NCBI GenBank assembly: GCA_015178975.1
Contig: WHVD01000234.1
Location: 1-64,000 of the forward strand
Source: Hysterangium stoloniferum
Lineage: Eukaryota; Basidiomycota; Agaricomycetes; Hysterangiales; Hysterangiaceae
Direction of reading: 5' to 3'
Length of the DNA stretch: 64,000 nt
Of this stretch, positions 11,746 to 22,277 are shown in pieces; the stretch's first letter is position 1; every line of letters begins with the position of its first letter. Position numbers and translations under genes: made by a program. The notes beneath the pieces were generated by a model. The model was not told where the DNA came from. It made no database searches and worked only from the letters and a program-made list of their open reading frames with translations.

Positions 11746-12139
11746 ACTTGGATTGAAGGGTGGCTGCATCCACTCGACGTACGTGCTTGTGGGTCCCGAA
11801 ATCAAACTTGTCTTCCACTTTGACTTCATTTCCTTCCCATCCACATTTATTGTCATCTCTCGGGATTTCCTTTCTCCTCCACAGTCTTCATACAACCATC
11901 GTCCACGGTAGTAGTGGCCCTTTCACACTCGTCAAATTATTGATAGGTACCATATCGGACGATGTCATCCTACTCGCCCACTCTCCCAATCTCGCGAAGC
12001 CCAAACTTGTCCATAAAAATTTCGTGACGATGTCCATTTAAATGAACCTCATGGAGCGATTGCTGATCCAGCCAACAGATCAAGCTTGTACGTCGAGGCA
12101 CTGCAACGGGCTTAATTGGTTGTAATGGCATACATGGTG
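11746..12139. repeat. 5' flank of PEX13 copies
   Basis: Matches, inverted, the sequence upstream of copy A (about 430-640) and copy C (about 37220-37470). No reading frame is convincingly conserved. Confidence 0.45.
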
Positions 12140-12728
12140 GTGACATGAACAGCGCCTGGAATGTCGATGGGACTGATTGCTTTGGCGTTTGAGGACAGGG
12201 TACAGGATATTGTTGGGGAGGCTTACGATCCTGTTGAATGGAAGTGGGGAGTGAGAGAGTTTCTGCTTGTCGACATCCATGTGCGGTTGTGGCAACTGTG
12301 GTGCTTCCTCTGGATATTAAGGGTAAATTGTATACCTGGACCCTCTTGTCATGCTGCATTTGTTTCATCTTCCACCTTACTGCTTCTTTTCCTCCCTCTC
12401 TCTAGGCTTTTCGCGTATGTCTACCACCATGGCAGTGAGCTAGAAACCTTTCCGGGCGGTCTTCCTGTGGACATGTTAGGAAGATTGGGAAAACCAATGT
12501 ATCCCATGAGTTTGTGCGTATGGCGGTCTTGGCGCTGTTGAACATATTGGGCTTTGAGAGATCACTGGAGGATGATTTAGGTTGACCGTCAGAAGATGAC
12601 TTTTAGTCCGTCGATAAAAGGATTCGGCCGTCATGGTGCAGTGTTTGGAAAGGCTTAAGCTTGGGGCATAGCCAACTCGTCAACATACCATGTCGAATGT
12701 GAGGCGCGATAAGACGTACCCAACTACA
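12140..12728 (+). repeat. E block, interrupted by the Plavaka-type element
   Basis: The plus strand begins MSMGLIALAFEDRVQ and continues AYDPVEWKWGVREFLLVDIH, the best-preserved version of the E-block frame (12161-12300). The block continues to GTACCCAACTACA at 12728. There a transposon is inserted, and the block resumes at 20505 with CAGAAATAAAG, as in the uninterrupted copies near 1495 and 2625. Confidence 0.65.
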
Positions 12729-12738
12729 CATCAGTAAA
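12729..12738 (+). repeat. Left terminal inverted repeat
   Basis: CATCAGTAAA at the left junction of the element, following CA of the target. Confidence 0.75.
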
Positions 12739-12749
12739 GTGGTTTAGCC

Positions 12750-12944
12750 GCTGGAGCTGCCGGCCATGATCCGGTTTGCTCCCGTCCCTTTTTTTGGCTG
12801 TAGAGGATAGGCGCTAGCTCCCAGAGACTCTGAGAGTGCTAGGATGCTGCTGGAGCTGCCGGCCATGATCTAGTTTGCTCTGATCCCTTTTTCTGGCTGT
12901 AGAGGATAGGTGCTAGCTCCCAGAGGCTCTGAAGGTGCTAGTTC
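12750..12944. repeat. Subterminal ~99-bp tandem duplication
   Basis: Two units (12750-12848 and 12849-12944) beginning GCTGGAGCTGCCGGCCATGA and ending in GCTAGCTCCCAGAG-type sequence. They lie just inside the left end and resemble the subterminal arrays to which CACTA-type transposases bind. The right end has a matching CTGGAGCC/GGCTCCAG hairpin at 20458-20480. Confidence 0.8.
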
Positions 12945-13481
12945 AGTGTAGAGATCAATTATACCTTTATTAACCTGCTTTACATTGTGTATGTTAATGT
13001 ACTATTAGATTGATATTCTGAATTCAACCAGATTATAAGTGCTGACACTTACTGGGAGACTGGGTCTTATTAGGTTAGCTAATGGGACAGCTGACCCTGT
13101 TAGAGAGGAAAATATAAAGAAAAAATATATGACTTTACACAGATAATGTACCAATATCACTCCTAGAGCATTTAAAGCAGAAATATAACAGAATTTAATT
13201 ACTTGGTACTTGAGATCTCTTCCTTATTTGTTTTATTGTTCTTGTTGCTCACCTGATTTGTAGTTCTGTCTTGTTGTCCTCTCTGTTTGTTTTGTTGAAT
13301 GATAGAACAATGACTTTAAGGTCTATATGTATATGTTAGGACCTAACAACAACAACCACCCTTGGGCTTGATCTGAATTCCATTCCTCATCCTTCACATA
13401 CCTGTGTCACTGAATGTAAATACTTATTTGTAAAACATCACTTTATCTCTTATGTTCTCACTTTTTCACTATATTGGATGG
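12945..13481. other. Element interior without gene
   Basis: AT-rich interior of the transposon, 3' of the transposase. A 15-bp near-palindrome TGTTAGGACCTAACA lies at 13334-13348. I see no gene. Confidence 0.4.
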
Positions 13482-13937
13482 TGTTTTGTTATGACCGTGT
13501 CGTAACCCATGTCGCAACCCGATGGTCTCCGAGAATACTACAGTCTATCGATGTTCCAAGTTATTGATCAAGTCATCATTTCGGCAACCTTCGGAATACC
13601 GACACTGACGTATACCTTCACGGTGATCAAACCTCGTTTACGCCCCTGTCAAAATATACTCTACCATCTGGTTATGCTTTGATACGTCCCCTTTCATTAT
13701 GATGATCCGTTTTACTCTATGTTTCACATATGCCCATATATACCTGTAGCCCGTGGACTATTCCCTTTTCTCGTAATTCCGCTCTCGGCTAAATCTCGGC
13801 TTCCGATCTTATCGTAACTTTCCGGTTCCTAGTCAAGCTTATTTGTCAATGCCGTTTTCCGCTCTTCCCTTAGTTAGTAGTTTCTAGACGCTGATAACCC
13901 ATATATAAGACCCGCTGTAATGTAACTACTGGACAAT

Positions 13938-14083
13938 CAGAATATCGACTTAGATCGACTTAGAATATCGACTTAGAATATCGACTTAGAATATCGACTT
14001 AGAATATCGACTTAGAATATCGACTTAGAATATCGACTTAGAGTATCGACTTAGAATATCGACTTAGATCGACTTAGATACCC
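13938..14083. repeat. 13-bp minisatellite inside LTR 1
   Basis: AATATCGACTTAG repeated about nine times plus two 10-bp partial units. LTR 2 and LTR 3 have one or two copies at the same site (AATATCAACTCAG and AATATCGACTCAG). Confidence 0.93.
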
Positions 14084-14177
14084 CTCTAATTTCCGACTCC
14101 ATTATCTATTCACGACCACCACATTCCGACCCCATCCGATTTACGATTCAACCTACATTTACGACTTCAACCTCTAA

Positions 14178-14545
14178 TCCCGACTCTCAGTCTCTGACTC
14201 TCAGTCTCCGACTCTCAGTCTCCGACTCTCAGTCTCTGACTCTCAGTCTCTGACTCTCTCAGTCTCTGACTCTCAGTCTCTGACTCTCTCAGTCTCCGAC
14301 TCTCTCAGTCTCCGACTCTCTCAGTCTCCGACTCTCTCAGTCTCCGACTCTCTCAGTCTCTGACTCTCTCAGTCTCCGACTCTCTCAGTCTCCGACTCTC
14401 TCAGTCTCCGACTCTCTCAGTCTCCGACTCTCTCAGTCTCCGACTCTCTCAGTCTCCGACTCTCTCAGTCTCCGACTCTCTCAGTCTCCGACTCTCTCAG
14501 TCTCCGACTCTCGGTCTCCGACTCTCTTGGTCCCCGACTCTTGGT
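14178..14545. repeat. 14/16-bp CT-rich minisatellite inside LTR 1
   Basis: TCTCCGACTCTCTCAG (16 bp) alternating with a 14-bp variant lacking one CT, more than 20 units. Strand composition is strongly pyrimidine-rich. Confidence 0.93.
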
Positions 14546-14824
14546 CTTTGACCCCTCAGCCCAACCCTCAACTTATCCTTCGGTTTCCGATCGGTAGTTC
14601 ACCGAGAGGTTTACCTGACAGGACTAGTTTCCACCCACCCAAAATTTAAGGACACCTGACGGTAATTTGCGAGGGCGCAGCACATAAGCTGAAGCCAAGT
14701 CCTTCCGTTTGGTCCCCGTCGGTCAACCGACATCTGTCAGTTTCTGCTCTTAACATGTTTTAATGAAAACTATGTTCAGCACTTTACTGTCTACACTTTC
14801 AGGTTATAATGGAAAGCATTGTCT

Positions 14825-17800
14825 CTAAAATACTGTTTGATAGGTAGACTTAGTGTGAAATGAATTAATCCAAAATGTTTCCACATTTTCTATGCAATTC
14901 TCTCCAGTTATTTGTATTCCAATTGGATCTAGATTGGCTGCCTTTTGTCCAAATTTGGGAGAGAGGGGGCATGGTTGAACAATATCTTCAACTTCAATAA
15001 TGCCTCCCTTCCGATTACCCTTATCATCATAGAGTTTTTTCACACTGAACATATTTGTATCTTGGTCAATAGGATTGAGGTGAAACCATTCAACATATGC
15101 CAGGTGCTTGGGATGTGCATTTGATTTGGTTTTATCCAACTGTACTGGACAAAATATAAGGTGTAATTGGCCAACCTGATACCCTTGAAAGTCTGGAATT
15201 AATTTAAGTATGACCTAAAATAATCAGAGTACTGACCTTGGATTCCAACTTGCATAGCAGTTGATTCAGGGTTTGTATCTATGAAAACTACATCAAATAC
15301 TCCAGGATTGGATTCAGTTGTAGAACAGCTCGAAGAATTTGTTTTTCAATCTGATCATGAATATCATCAAGAATTGGTAGTGTTATTCTGATCAATGTCC
15401 AAATATCCAACCAGTTGTAATATTCAGGCAATTGGTCTGTCCTTGTCATGTGCCAGCCAGGTCCTGAAACATGGGTGCCTAAATCTTCATACTCTTTTAA
15501 AGCAGAGACTAGTGCCTCATAAGAAATCATGAATTTCTCTGCAATATTTCTAATATTTTGTTTGGCATATTTAGGTTTCTTGGCTAATTTGGCTTCATAG
15601 ACTGTTATTGGCAGAGGAACTTGATCAAGTAATGCCTGCTCATCAGGGCTACATGCTTCATCATTTTGGATTGGTTCTTGTATAGATGGAGTCAAACGCC
15701 AGGTCAAATAGCGGTCAAAATACTTGACCTTTTCTTGCTGATCTAGCCACCATACCATTTGCTCAGCATAATCTCTTTTGCTTACACCTTTGTATGCTTT
15801 TTTGGCATACTCAATGTGATAATGCTCTGGTGTTTCTGTTGAGAAGTTGTCAGTTGCTCCAAAATGTCGGATAAATTCTGGATAGTGCCAACGAGTATGA
15901 AGTTTTGGTATATTGAAATGATTGATTGTGCCCTTCTTGCCTTTACATGCTCCTGTTTTGATGAAAATATTTTTGTTTTAATGGAAGACAGTGTTATATT
16001 TGAGAAGTTGCAGTAAAGTGCTGTCAGTATGTGACTGATACTGTGCAAGATAAATGAAATCAAGCTCAGCTATGGTGGCTCGAATAGCTTCTGGTGGAAC
16101 AGCCCCAGCAATCACTGTTAGAAATGATCGCTGGAGATCTCAGTGTTCTTTGCCAGACCACTGTGAAATCTTTGATATACCACTAGTGAAATGGCGAAAT
16201 CCTGGCCACTTTGGAAGCCTTCTAAATCTGGCATCTAGTTCAAGTTTGGAAACTATGTTTGTATTCCAAGTAGCACAATGATCTTTAAAAGCTTTATGAA
16301 GCCCATGCAACACATCAGGGCATACTGCTTTGCAGATATCTGTTTCTGGGAAGTTTATCCACCATGGTTCTTCAACACCATTAAGACCAATATTCTTGGC
16401 TTCCATTGCAAACTTCCAAGTTTCTGCATCAGGAAATTTTCTCCTAATAGAGTGAATGTCTGAAAGAATATCTGAGCCAGACTGAGATTTACAAGTATTA
16501 GAGCCACCCAGCTGGCGAGTGCCAGCAGTAGAACATGTGCAACGGTTAGGTGCCAAACAACAGATAAGTGATTGCTCTGGGAGATCACATGGGTAGGCAG
16601 CTAGCCTGAGTATTTCCTTTCGTACCAACCCCTCACTATCAACCATTTCCTTAGGTATGGTAGTATATAAGATAAGAGGTTGCAAGATGTATCGCATACA
16701 AAGATGGTAGAGTCGTCTGGCAAGAATTCCAGGGAGTAGCTTTGCTTCTGCTGGGGATTTAAACTCAAGTTTGGAAAATTTTCCCTCTGGCAACATTCCA
16801 CATGGCAACCATGCACGGCTACTTGGTTTAGCCCTGATCTTTTTTCGCATATGGCCACTTGCAATCAACAAAAGTTTGACTTTCTTATCCCCACTGAATT
16901 TTGTGAGATGTGTGCTATCTGTAGTCAAGAGATAGGGATTGATTGTGATATCCTCTGGGAATTTGGCCTGAGTATCATTCCAGAATTCCCCACTGGCCAT
17001 TTCACTGTAGCAACGGTCTGTGTGATCCTTGTTGAGATATTCTTTATATGGCACATAATCCTTGTCACCTGAAAAATCAGGATTTGCTTCCAACCATTCC
17101 AAACACTCTACTGGATTTCGATAAAGAAGGAGTTGTCGATCAAGTGGAGCCTCAGGTAAAGTTATCCACTTCCCTGTCCATACTGGTACACTACGTAATG
17201 ACTCAATTCTATTAACAAGATCAGCACTTGTCTTGAATGATGGTGGTGAGCTTTTGACCTGAAATAAATACCATAAGACATGTTACATTTGGTATAATGA
17301 AAGAGGATCCTACCCATGATAGCTTTAAGAATGCATCAATTTGTGTATTTGGCAGACCTGTTGTACTCAACCACTTTGCTAGCTCCCATTCATCTAAGCC
17401 AGCAAAGGGATATGTCACATTTTGAGGATCAACTTCTGCAGCCATTGTCAGTTCATATGGTGTGCTTCCCTGTCCAAATGTTTTTCCAGCATTGCGAAAT
17501 TGGTATTTGTAGTAATGAGCATGAGGACCACCTGATTCTGTGGCAGATATAGAGGAAGATCTGAGTGACAGTGCATCATCCATACAATGATCACTATCAA
17601 TCTCCATCATATGCTCATCTTCCCAGTTAGACAAGTCATCATATGCAAAAAATGCATCATGATCATCACCAAAAGGCTCTTCCTGAATTTGTGGCCATAA
17701 ATCAGGATCATCAGGGTCAAGTTGCTGTACTGGCTGCCGAAGAAACCATCCAGCACAGTCTAGAGATTTCCTTTGATGTACTACTAGTCCTACTTCAGTA

Positions 17801-17841
17801 CTAAAAATCCTACCACAGCTAGGCACAATATAGATAGGCAT
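14825..17841 (-). pseudogene. Plavaka-like transposase, interrupted
   Basis: Plavaka proteins are basidiomycete DDE transposases allied to the CACTA superfamily. Exon 1 is 17841-17314 and begins with a degenerate zinc-finger-like PSCGRIFSTEVGLVVHQRK; a 55-nt GT-AG intron follows (17313-17259). The second exon runs from 17258 with PNPYLL-type TTDSTHLTKFSGDKK, RAWLPCGMLP, RRLYHLCMRYI, CDLPEQSLICCLAPNRC, CPDVLHGLHKAFKDH, then GKKGTINHFNIPKLH and HIEYAKKAYKGVSKRDYAEQM. The frame is continuous from 17258 to 15288 except for TGA at 16140-16142 and TAA at 15978-15980, both one C-to-T step from sense codons. Near 15290-15200 the frame shifts (indel or an unrecognised intron). The C-terminal part with HPKHLAYVEWFHLNP is at 15139-14825. 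Candidate catalytic residues are D of TDST, D of PDVLH and E of HIEYAK; this is inference. Confidence 0.8.
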
Positions 17842-18028
17842 AACTGGACCAACCTGAATTAATTTTAGTTTGGGGTCAGAGTCAGGACAGAGATCTGATT
17901 TGATCTGATCTGATCTGATCCCATATTAAATGTTGAAGCTCCGACAGTGATCTGCCAGAAATTGAAACTCCGACAACCTTACAAACCTAAATTTTTTTCA
18001 CCGCTCTCCATGTCACATCCCTTTCATC
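17842..18028. promoter_or_regulatory. Divergent intergenic region of the transposon
   Basis: 187 bp separates the two start codons. It holds a GATCT microsatellite (17892-17920) and a repeated GAAxCTCCGACA motif near 17935 and 17967. It is probably a shared bidirectional promoter; this is inference from geometry. Confidence 0.5.
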
Positions 18029-19790
18029 ATGGTCAAAGCCAAACGAACTATACCTAATTTTTCTCTATTAAACCAACTTCAAAATAACCAACAAGTAAGT
18101 TATATATGTATTGATTCTCCTTTTTATTTACTAAAACTATGGCCTGGGTGGACAGAAAGTCGAAGCTAAAAAAAGTAAACAGGTGTCACCAAAACTCACA
18201 ACCTCCAAAATACTTTCCAGAAGATCTACTCGTGGCAATACTGCACCAGAAGAGGTATGTATGATTTGTTTTATAATATGTTTTTTACTATATAATTACA
18301 GGCTCCTTCCGGTACAATTTCTGATGGAGATGAGGATGATGGTTTGGTTGGAGAGTGTGATGAGAGTGGTAATGAGAATAAGGATGAAAGTGTAAGTGAG
18401 TATGAAGGTGAAGAGGAGGGTAGGGTAGATGGCCTGGAGCCGGCAGATGGAGATGGCATTGATGACCCTGCTGAAGCAAAAGCCATGATTGCCCATCTTT
18501 CCCAGCAGTTGAAGGCAACTCAAGGTACTGGATTTGACCAGTTTGTGCCAGAGAATAGGTTAAAGGTTAGATCCAAACTTTCTTTTTTTATTGTCACTTA
18601 TAGATTTTATCACAGAGAGTCGTCTCTCAATCTTTTGATGTTGAAGAGAAACACAAAAACAAAAAGCGCAAATGAGGTATTTTAAAGCTGCCAAATACTG
18701 CAAAGCTCCGTGACCATATTAAGAAGTGAGTTTATATGTTCTGCATGATCTTGTTCTCCAGGCCTTAACACGACTGTCACCTCTAATAATTTATTACTTA
18801 TGTAGCCTCACTCATCATGAACCCTCTAGTAGTACACCAATTCAGCGGGCATCTAGCGATAGCAGTGTCGCTACAACCATCCTTGCATCTCCACCCAGGA
18901 CCCCCCCTCCAACAGGCTTGAAGCCTGGTGCACCACCAGACAAGCTGTGGTCTTACACACCAAGACATCAAAAAGCATTCACACAATCAAAGCGCTACAT
19001 TAACCTGTTCATTGCGACCCAAGATGTGTTTCCTGATCATGTCAAGACATGTTGCTTTGCATTAAATGCAATCAGTCTTGCTGCGAATGACCTTGGAATG
19101 AACATTCCTGATACATCTGATAATGAACTTTTGGTAGGTAAGTCTCAATTTGTATATTCTAGCTAATACAATTTCAGGTTCGAAATCATTTCCCGAATGC
19201 TCGTGGCCACTGGAAATCGTATTCGCATGCTCATATTCACGAAAACTACAAGATTATAGGGTCAGCACAAGATGTAATCAAGCACGTAAATTTCCTATTA
19301 CAAGACCATTGTTATATCTATGGAAAACTTCGAGTTGATGAAGACACAGGGGAAGTACGTCTTTATTCTTAGGTTTCTCTTTTTTCGTAATTGCACTATC
19401 CTACTATCTACAGGTCAAACATCTAAAAGCTTTTGGTCATCCCCATATAACTGCCCTCATCCACCAAGTCAGCTTTGTTGCCAAGGATAGCCCTGCAAGG
19501 CTTTCTACCAGTGTGCTTTGCCCCGTTCCATTGGAGATGATTGCGATTGCCTGCCTAGGGGTATGTTTTTTATTTTATTTTATTTTATTTTATTTATTGC
19601 CATCCCTTTTTAGATGTTCAATTCACTTTCCAAACTTAGGATATCTGGCCAATGTGTTAACGTTGACATGAATAAGCAAGAATATACAAAAACATACCAA
19701 AAAATCCTTGGTTTCCTTGACAGAATGTCCAAAACTGTTCCCCATGTCCTTATAGGCCTTCAGGAAGAACTTTCTAGAACCGGAATGTAA
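18029..19790 (+). CDS. DUF6532-family protein, probably interrupted by one stop
   Basis: Spliced model: 18029-18094, 18156-18254, 18302-18565, 18616-18725, 18806-19133, 19178-19354, 19414-19560, 19614-19790; seven GT-AG introns of 44-80 nt, all in phase, 455 residues. The N-terminus is basic, then an acidic Asp/Glu/Gly-rich tract (about residues 60-120), then a globular domain with HQKAFTQSKRYINLFIATQ-FP, NARGHWKSYSH, GHPHITALIHQVSFVAKDS, PVPLEMIAIACLG and CVNVDMNKQEYTKTY, the pattern of DUF6532. An in-frame TGA at 18673-18675 falls between KKRK and GILKLPNTAKL. The family role is unknown; DUF6532 proteins are common in agaricomycetes and often near transposons. It probably serves as the accessory gene of this element. 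If the final GTAAGC donor is used, the tail changes slightly. Confidence 0.72.
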
Positions 19791-20132
19791 GCAAATTATC
19801 TATTTTCGATTTTCACTGCTAATGTTTGATGTCAGGGCAAAACTCACCAATGGAGGAGGGTCCTGATCTTGAAGATAATTTCACATTAGGGGAAATTGAG
19901 ACAGATGTGGCTTTGGATTAGGGGCTCAAATTTGAGGGAGCGGTGGTGGGGGTAAAATTGGATGTAAGCAAATTGCCTATTTTTCGTTTTTACCACTAAT
20001 TTTTGGTGTCAGGGCCCACTGATGGAGGAGGGTCTGACACTGAAGATAATTTCACATCGGGGGAAATTGTGATGGGTGCGGCTTCGGATTCGGGACTCAA
20101 ATTTGAGGGAGTGGCGGTGGGGGTGGCTTTGA
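19783..20132 (+). repeat. Tandem duplication of a terminal exon with its intron
   Basis: Two units of about 178 bp (19783-19959 and 19961-20132) each contain a GTAAGC donor, a short intron ending TGTCAG, and a Gly/Asp/Glu-rich exon (GGGSDTEDNFTSGEI in unit 2). Unit 1 has TGA and TAG; unit 2 is open from about 20003 to 20236. Confidence 0.75.
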
Positions 20133-20188
20133 ATGCAGCGACTCAATGGTTTTTGGCAATTGGCAAGCATAAAAATATTTCATATTGT

Positions 20189-20220
20189 CGCATTAGTACA
20201 CTACTAGTGGTACTAATGCG
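20189..20220. repeat. 32-bp palindrome with CACTA core
   Basis: Arms CGCATTAGTAC and GTACTAATGCG surround a core containing CACTACTAGTG, itself an inverted CACTA/TAGTG pair. It would form a strong hairpin. Confidence 0.85.
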
Positions 20221-20494
20221 TAATAATATCAAATAATCATTTTTTGAATCACAATTTTATTTGAAAATTTCTAATTTATTTATTTAAATGAATATTTATT
20301 AAAAAGATTATAGACACAGCTAGAGCAACTAAAGTAGTGAGAGAAGTGAGAGAAGTGAGAGAAAAATATTTGCAAGAGATGTTGTGAGCGTTTACCGTCT
20401 CTACAGTGCTCTGAGAGCATTTGAAACCGGGCGATGTTCTCTGAATACTCCGATGCCGCTGGAGCCGCCCCGAGGCTCCAGAGCACATACTCAT

Positions 20495-20504
20495 TTTACT
20501 GATG
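20495..20504 (-). repeat. Right terminal inverted repeat
   Basis: TTTACTGATG, the exact complement of the left end, followed by CA of the target and the resumed host repeat CAGAAATAAAG. Confidence 0.75.
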
Positions 20505-21200
20505 CAGAAATAAAGAAAAGATGATAGCCAGGTTCAATAGCGTGAATTAAAAACGCAAAGCCTGCGAGTCGCTGTCAGCAGGGAAATGTAGGCTGGCAGC
20601 GTCTGCGGAGATCTTAGTCAGGCTGGGTTTGGCGGTGTGACGTTGTGGCTGGCTGCGTGAGACTTGTGGCAGGCGGCTATGTGACCTTCTGGCAAGCTGT
20701 GTAACCTTGTGGGAGGCGGTGCGGGATTATACAGAGCGGCCAGTCTGACACCAGGATCGACCAGTCGACTGGAGGCCAGCTCAGGGCTTGAGCAGCCGGG
20801 ATCGGGTAACCGGGAACCTAGGGGACAGGCCTGATCAGGATTTTCAGATCTATCCGACACTTCTGCCTCCACTTTCTCCGCATCCTGGCACGGTTCGCAT
20901 TGCAGACCTTATAAGTATGGATTTACCCTTAAGTTCTAGATCGCTATATAATCGTTTATGAATTTGAAACGTTCATTCCCGAACGGAACGCTCGATTGTC
21001 TAAGGGTGCTTGCTGTTAAAGAACAGGTGTAAGAAGGCAAAGTTCCAAGTCATAGGGTAGCAATATTAAACCATCGTTTCAGCATTTTAAGGAGTGAGGA
21101 AACCATCCTTCGGATATCATGCTTTGCGTTGCTCTTCGAAGAAGCTTAAAATAGGTCGAACATCATTCACGTAATGAGTAAATACGTTAGTTATATGGAA
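20505..21200. repeat. D block and 3' flank of gene copy 3
   Basis: Resumes the repeat interrupted at 12728. From about 20940 it carries the conserved region that lies 3' of the five-exon gene; the poly(A) motif is degraded here (ATGAAC). Confidence 0.6.
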
Positions 21201-21204
21201 CCGT

Positions 21205-22277
21205 CTAGTCACATACCCGTCCGTGCTTCTTCAAGAGGGATATGTAGGTTGTGTTGGAACTTGGTGAGGCCCCTACAAATGGAGTCACAGGAAGACATAG
21301 GAGTGAATGCACTTCGTGCATCAAAAACCGCAAGCTCCACGGCGAACTCTCATCCCCAGGCATATAGACAATCCTCTCAAAAAAGTCCAGGAAGTTGTGG
21401 AGAGCAGGGATTGGGCTACCCGCTCGCACTGCCGTGCACGCAATTTCAGGTTCTGGAGATTGTGAAATTAACGACGATGAGCCCCCTTATTAGCCTTGAG
21501 GCGCCATCAAACACTGAAGTGTCTGCTTTCGGGCGCTGAATTAGTATTCTGATAGCCGAATCATTTTGAGACGACAGGTCCGCGATGGTGTAATTGTGGA
21601 CTCACTGCAGCATTTTAACACTGATGGAAAGAATGACATTAGTTCGATCAATGTTTTCTGCCAGAAATGTGCGTTTCTTCATCCATCTCACGGAGCCTGT
21701 CGGCAACTCTCCCGTACTCCTTCACACGTCGCGCGTAGTAGAAGCACTTTCCAACCAAAATGGAAATATTAGTGCCGTACAATAGCTTCGTCCCGATCTG
21801 CTCTAATGCCTGCCCGCAAAAGTAACCGGGGCCGACTTCGACTTCCGTTGGATTACAAATACCGGGTGCCAACCACCTAGTCATGGCATCTCTTTCATAG
21901 TCGGACATGCCTCTTTCAACACTTGATGAATCGAGCAAGCCTTGCGGCGGCTCTATGCAAGTTGCAAAATCGCGGCACTAAACGGAAGAAAAAGTCCGAA
22001 ACATGGGAGTTGATCCTCGAATCCAAATATTAACATACTCGTTGTTGAACCCATGAATCAAGTGCGTCCTGGATGATCGATGTATGGTCGTCATGACCTG
22101 GTCTGTGGGAACAGAGGTTGTGACCCTCTCTATTACACGCCCATTGTCTCTGGAGTATATCCTGAAAATGACTTTCGAGGACTGCGATCCGTTGATATTC
22201 CAGGGCAGCAGGCGAGATCAATGGGGTAGCACTTCGACCTCGTCAGGGTGACTCAGTACTACCTCGTGATCGGACAT
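21205..22277 (-). pseudogene. Five-exon unknown gene, copy 3 (internally deleted)
   Basis: Exon 1 22277-22039 has lost one C in the LPPLIS codons, shifting the frame. Exon 2 starts at 21977 (CRDFATCIEPPQGLL) and runs to about 21672, where it jumps directly into the middle of exon 4 (the CTGGCAGAAAAC motif). The end of exon 2, all of exon 3 and most of exon 4 are missing. Intron 4 (21605-21549) and exon 5 (21548-21205) follow, with an extra G near 21484 shifting the frame. The C-terminus SLLKKHGRVCD is still recognisable. Clearly a dead deletion derivative. Confidence 0.75.

Larger units (their letters stand above)
13487..14755. mobile_element. Solo LTR 1 (expanded)
   Basis: Starts TGTTATGACCGTGTCG and ends CTCTTAACA, so it has TG...CA with TGTTA/TAACA ends. 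The 5-bp target duplication TGTTT is at 13482-13486 and 14756-14760. It is homologous to 53637-54358 and 63296 onward. At 1269 bp it is about 550 bp longer than LTR 2; the excess is two internal minisatellites. No internal retroelement coding region accompanies it, so it is a recombination product. Confidence 0.88.
12729..20504. mobile_element. Two-gene Plavaka/CACTA-like DNA transposon
   Basis: A 7776-bp insertion in a D/E repeat. Its ends are a perfect 10-bp inverted repeat, CATCAGTAAA at 12729 and TTTACTGATG ending at 20504, flanked by CA on both sides (12727-12728 and 20505-20506). Sister repeats near 1501 and 2628 show the empty site. Inside are a leftward Plavaka-like transposase (17841-14825) and a rightward DUF6532-family gene (18029-19790), head to head with 187 bp between them. 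The solo LTR at 13487-14755 is a later insertion; without it the element is about 6.5 kb. Subterminal GGAGC/GCTCC motifs occur at both ends. The ends do not begin with canonical CACTA. The element looks immobile now because the transposase has stops. Confidence 0.75.

Noticed and set aside
13334..13348. TGTTAGGACCTAACA as two LTR ends meeting.
   Set aside because: Too short, no flanking LTR body and no target duplication.
14178..14545. Possible CRISPR-like or centromeric tandem array.
   Set aside because: Units are 14-16 bp with no spacers, in a eukaryotic LTR; it is an ordinary minisatellite.
18271..18523. Minus-strand Ser/Pro- and His-rich frames.
   Set aside because: They are antisense to the acidic exon of the DUF6532 gene and vanish once its introns are placed.
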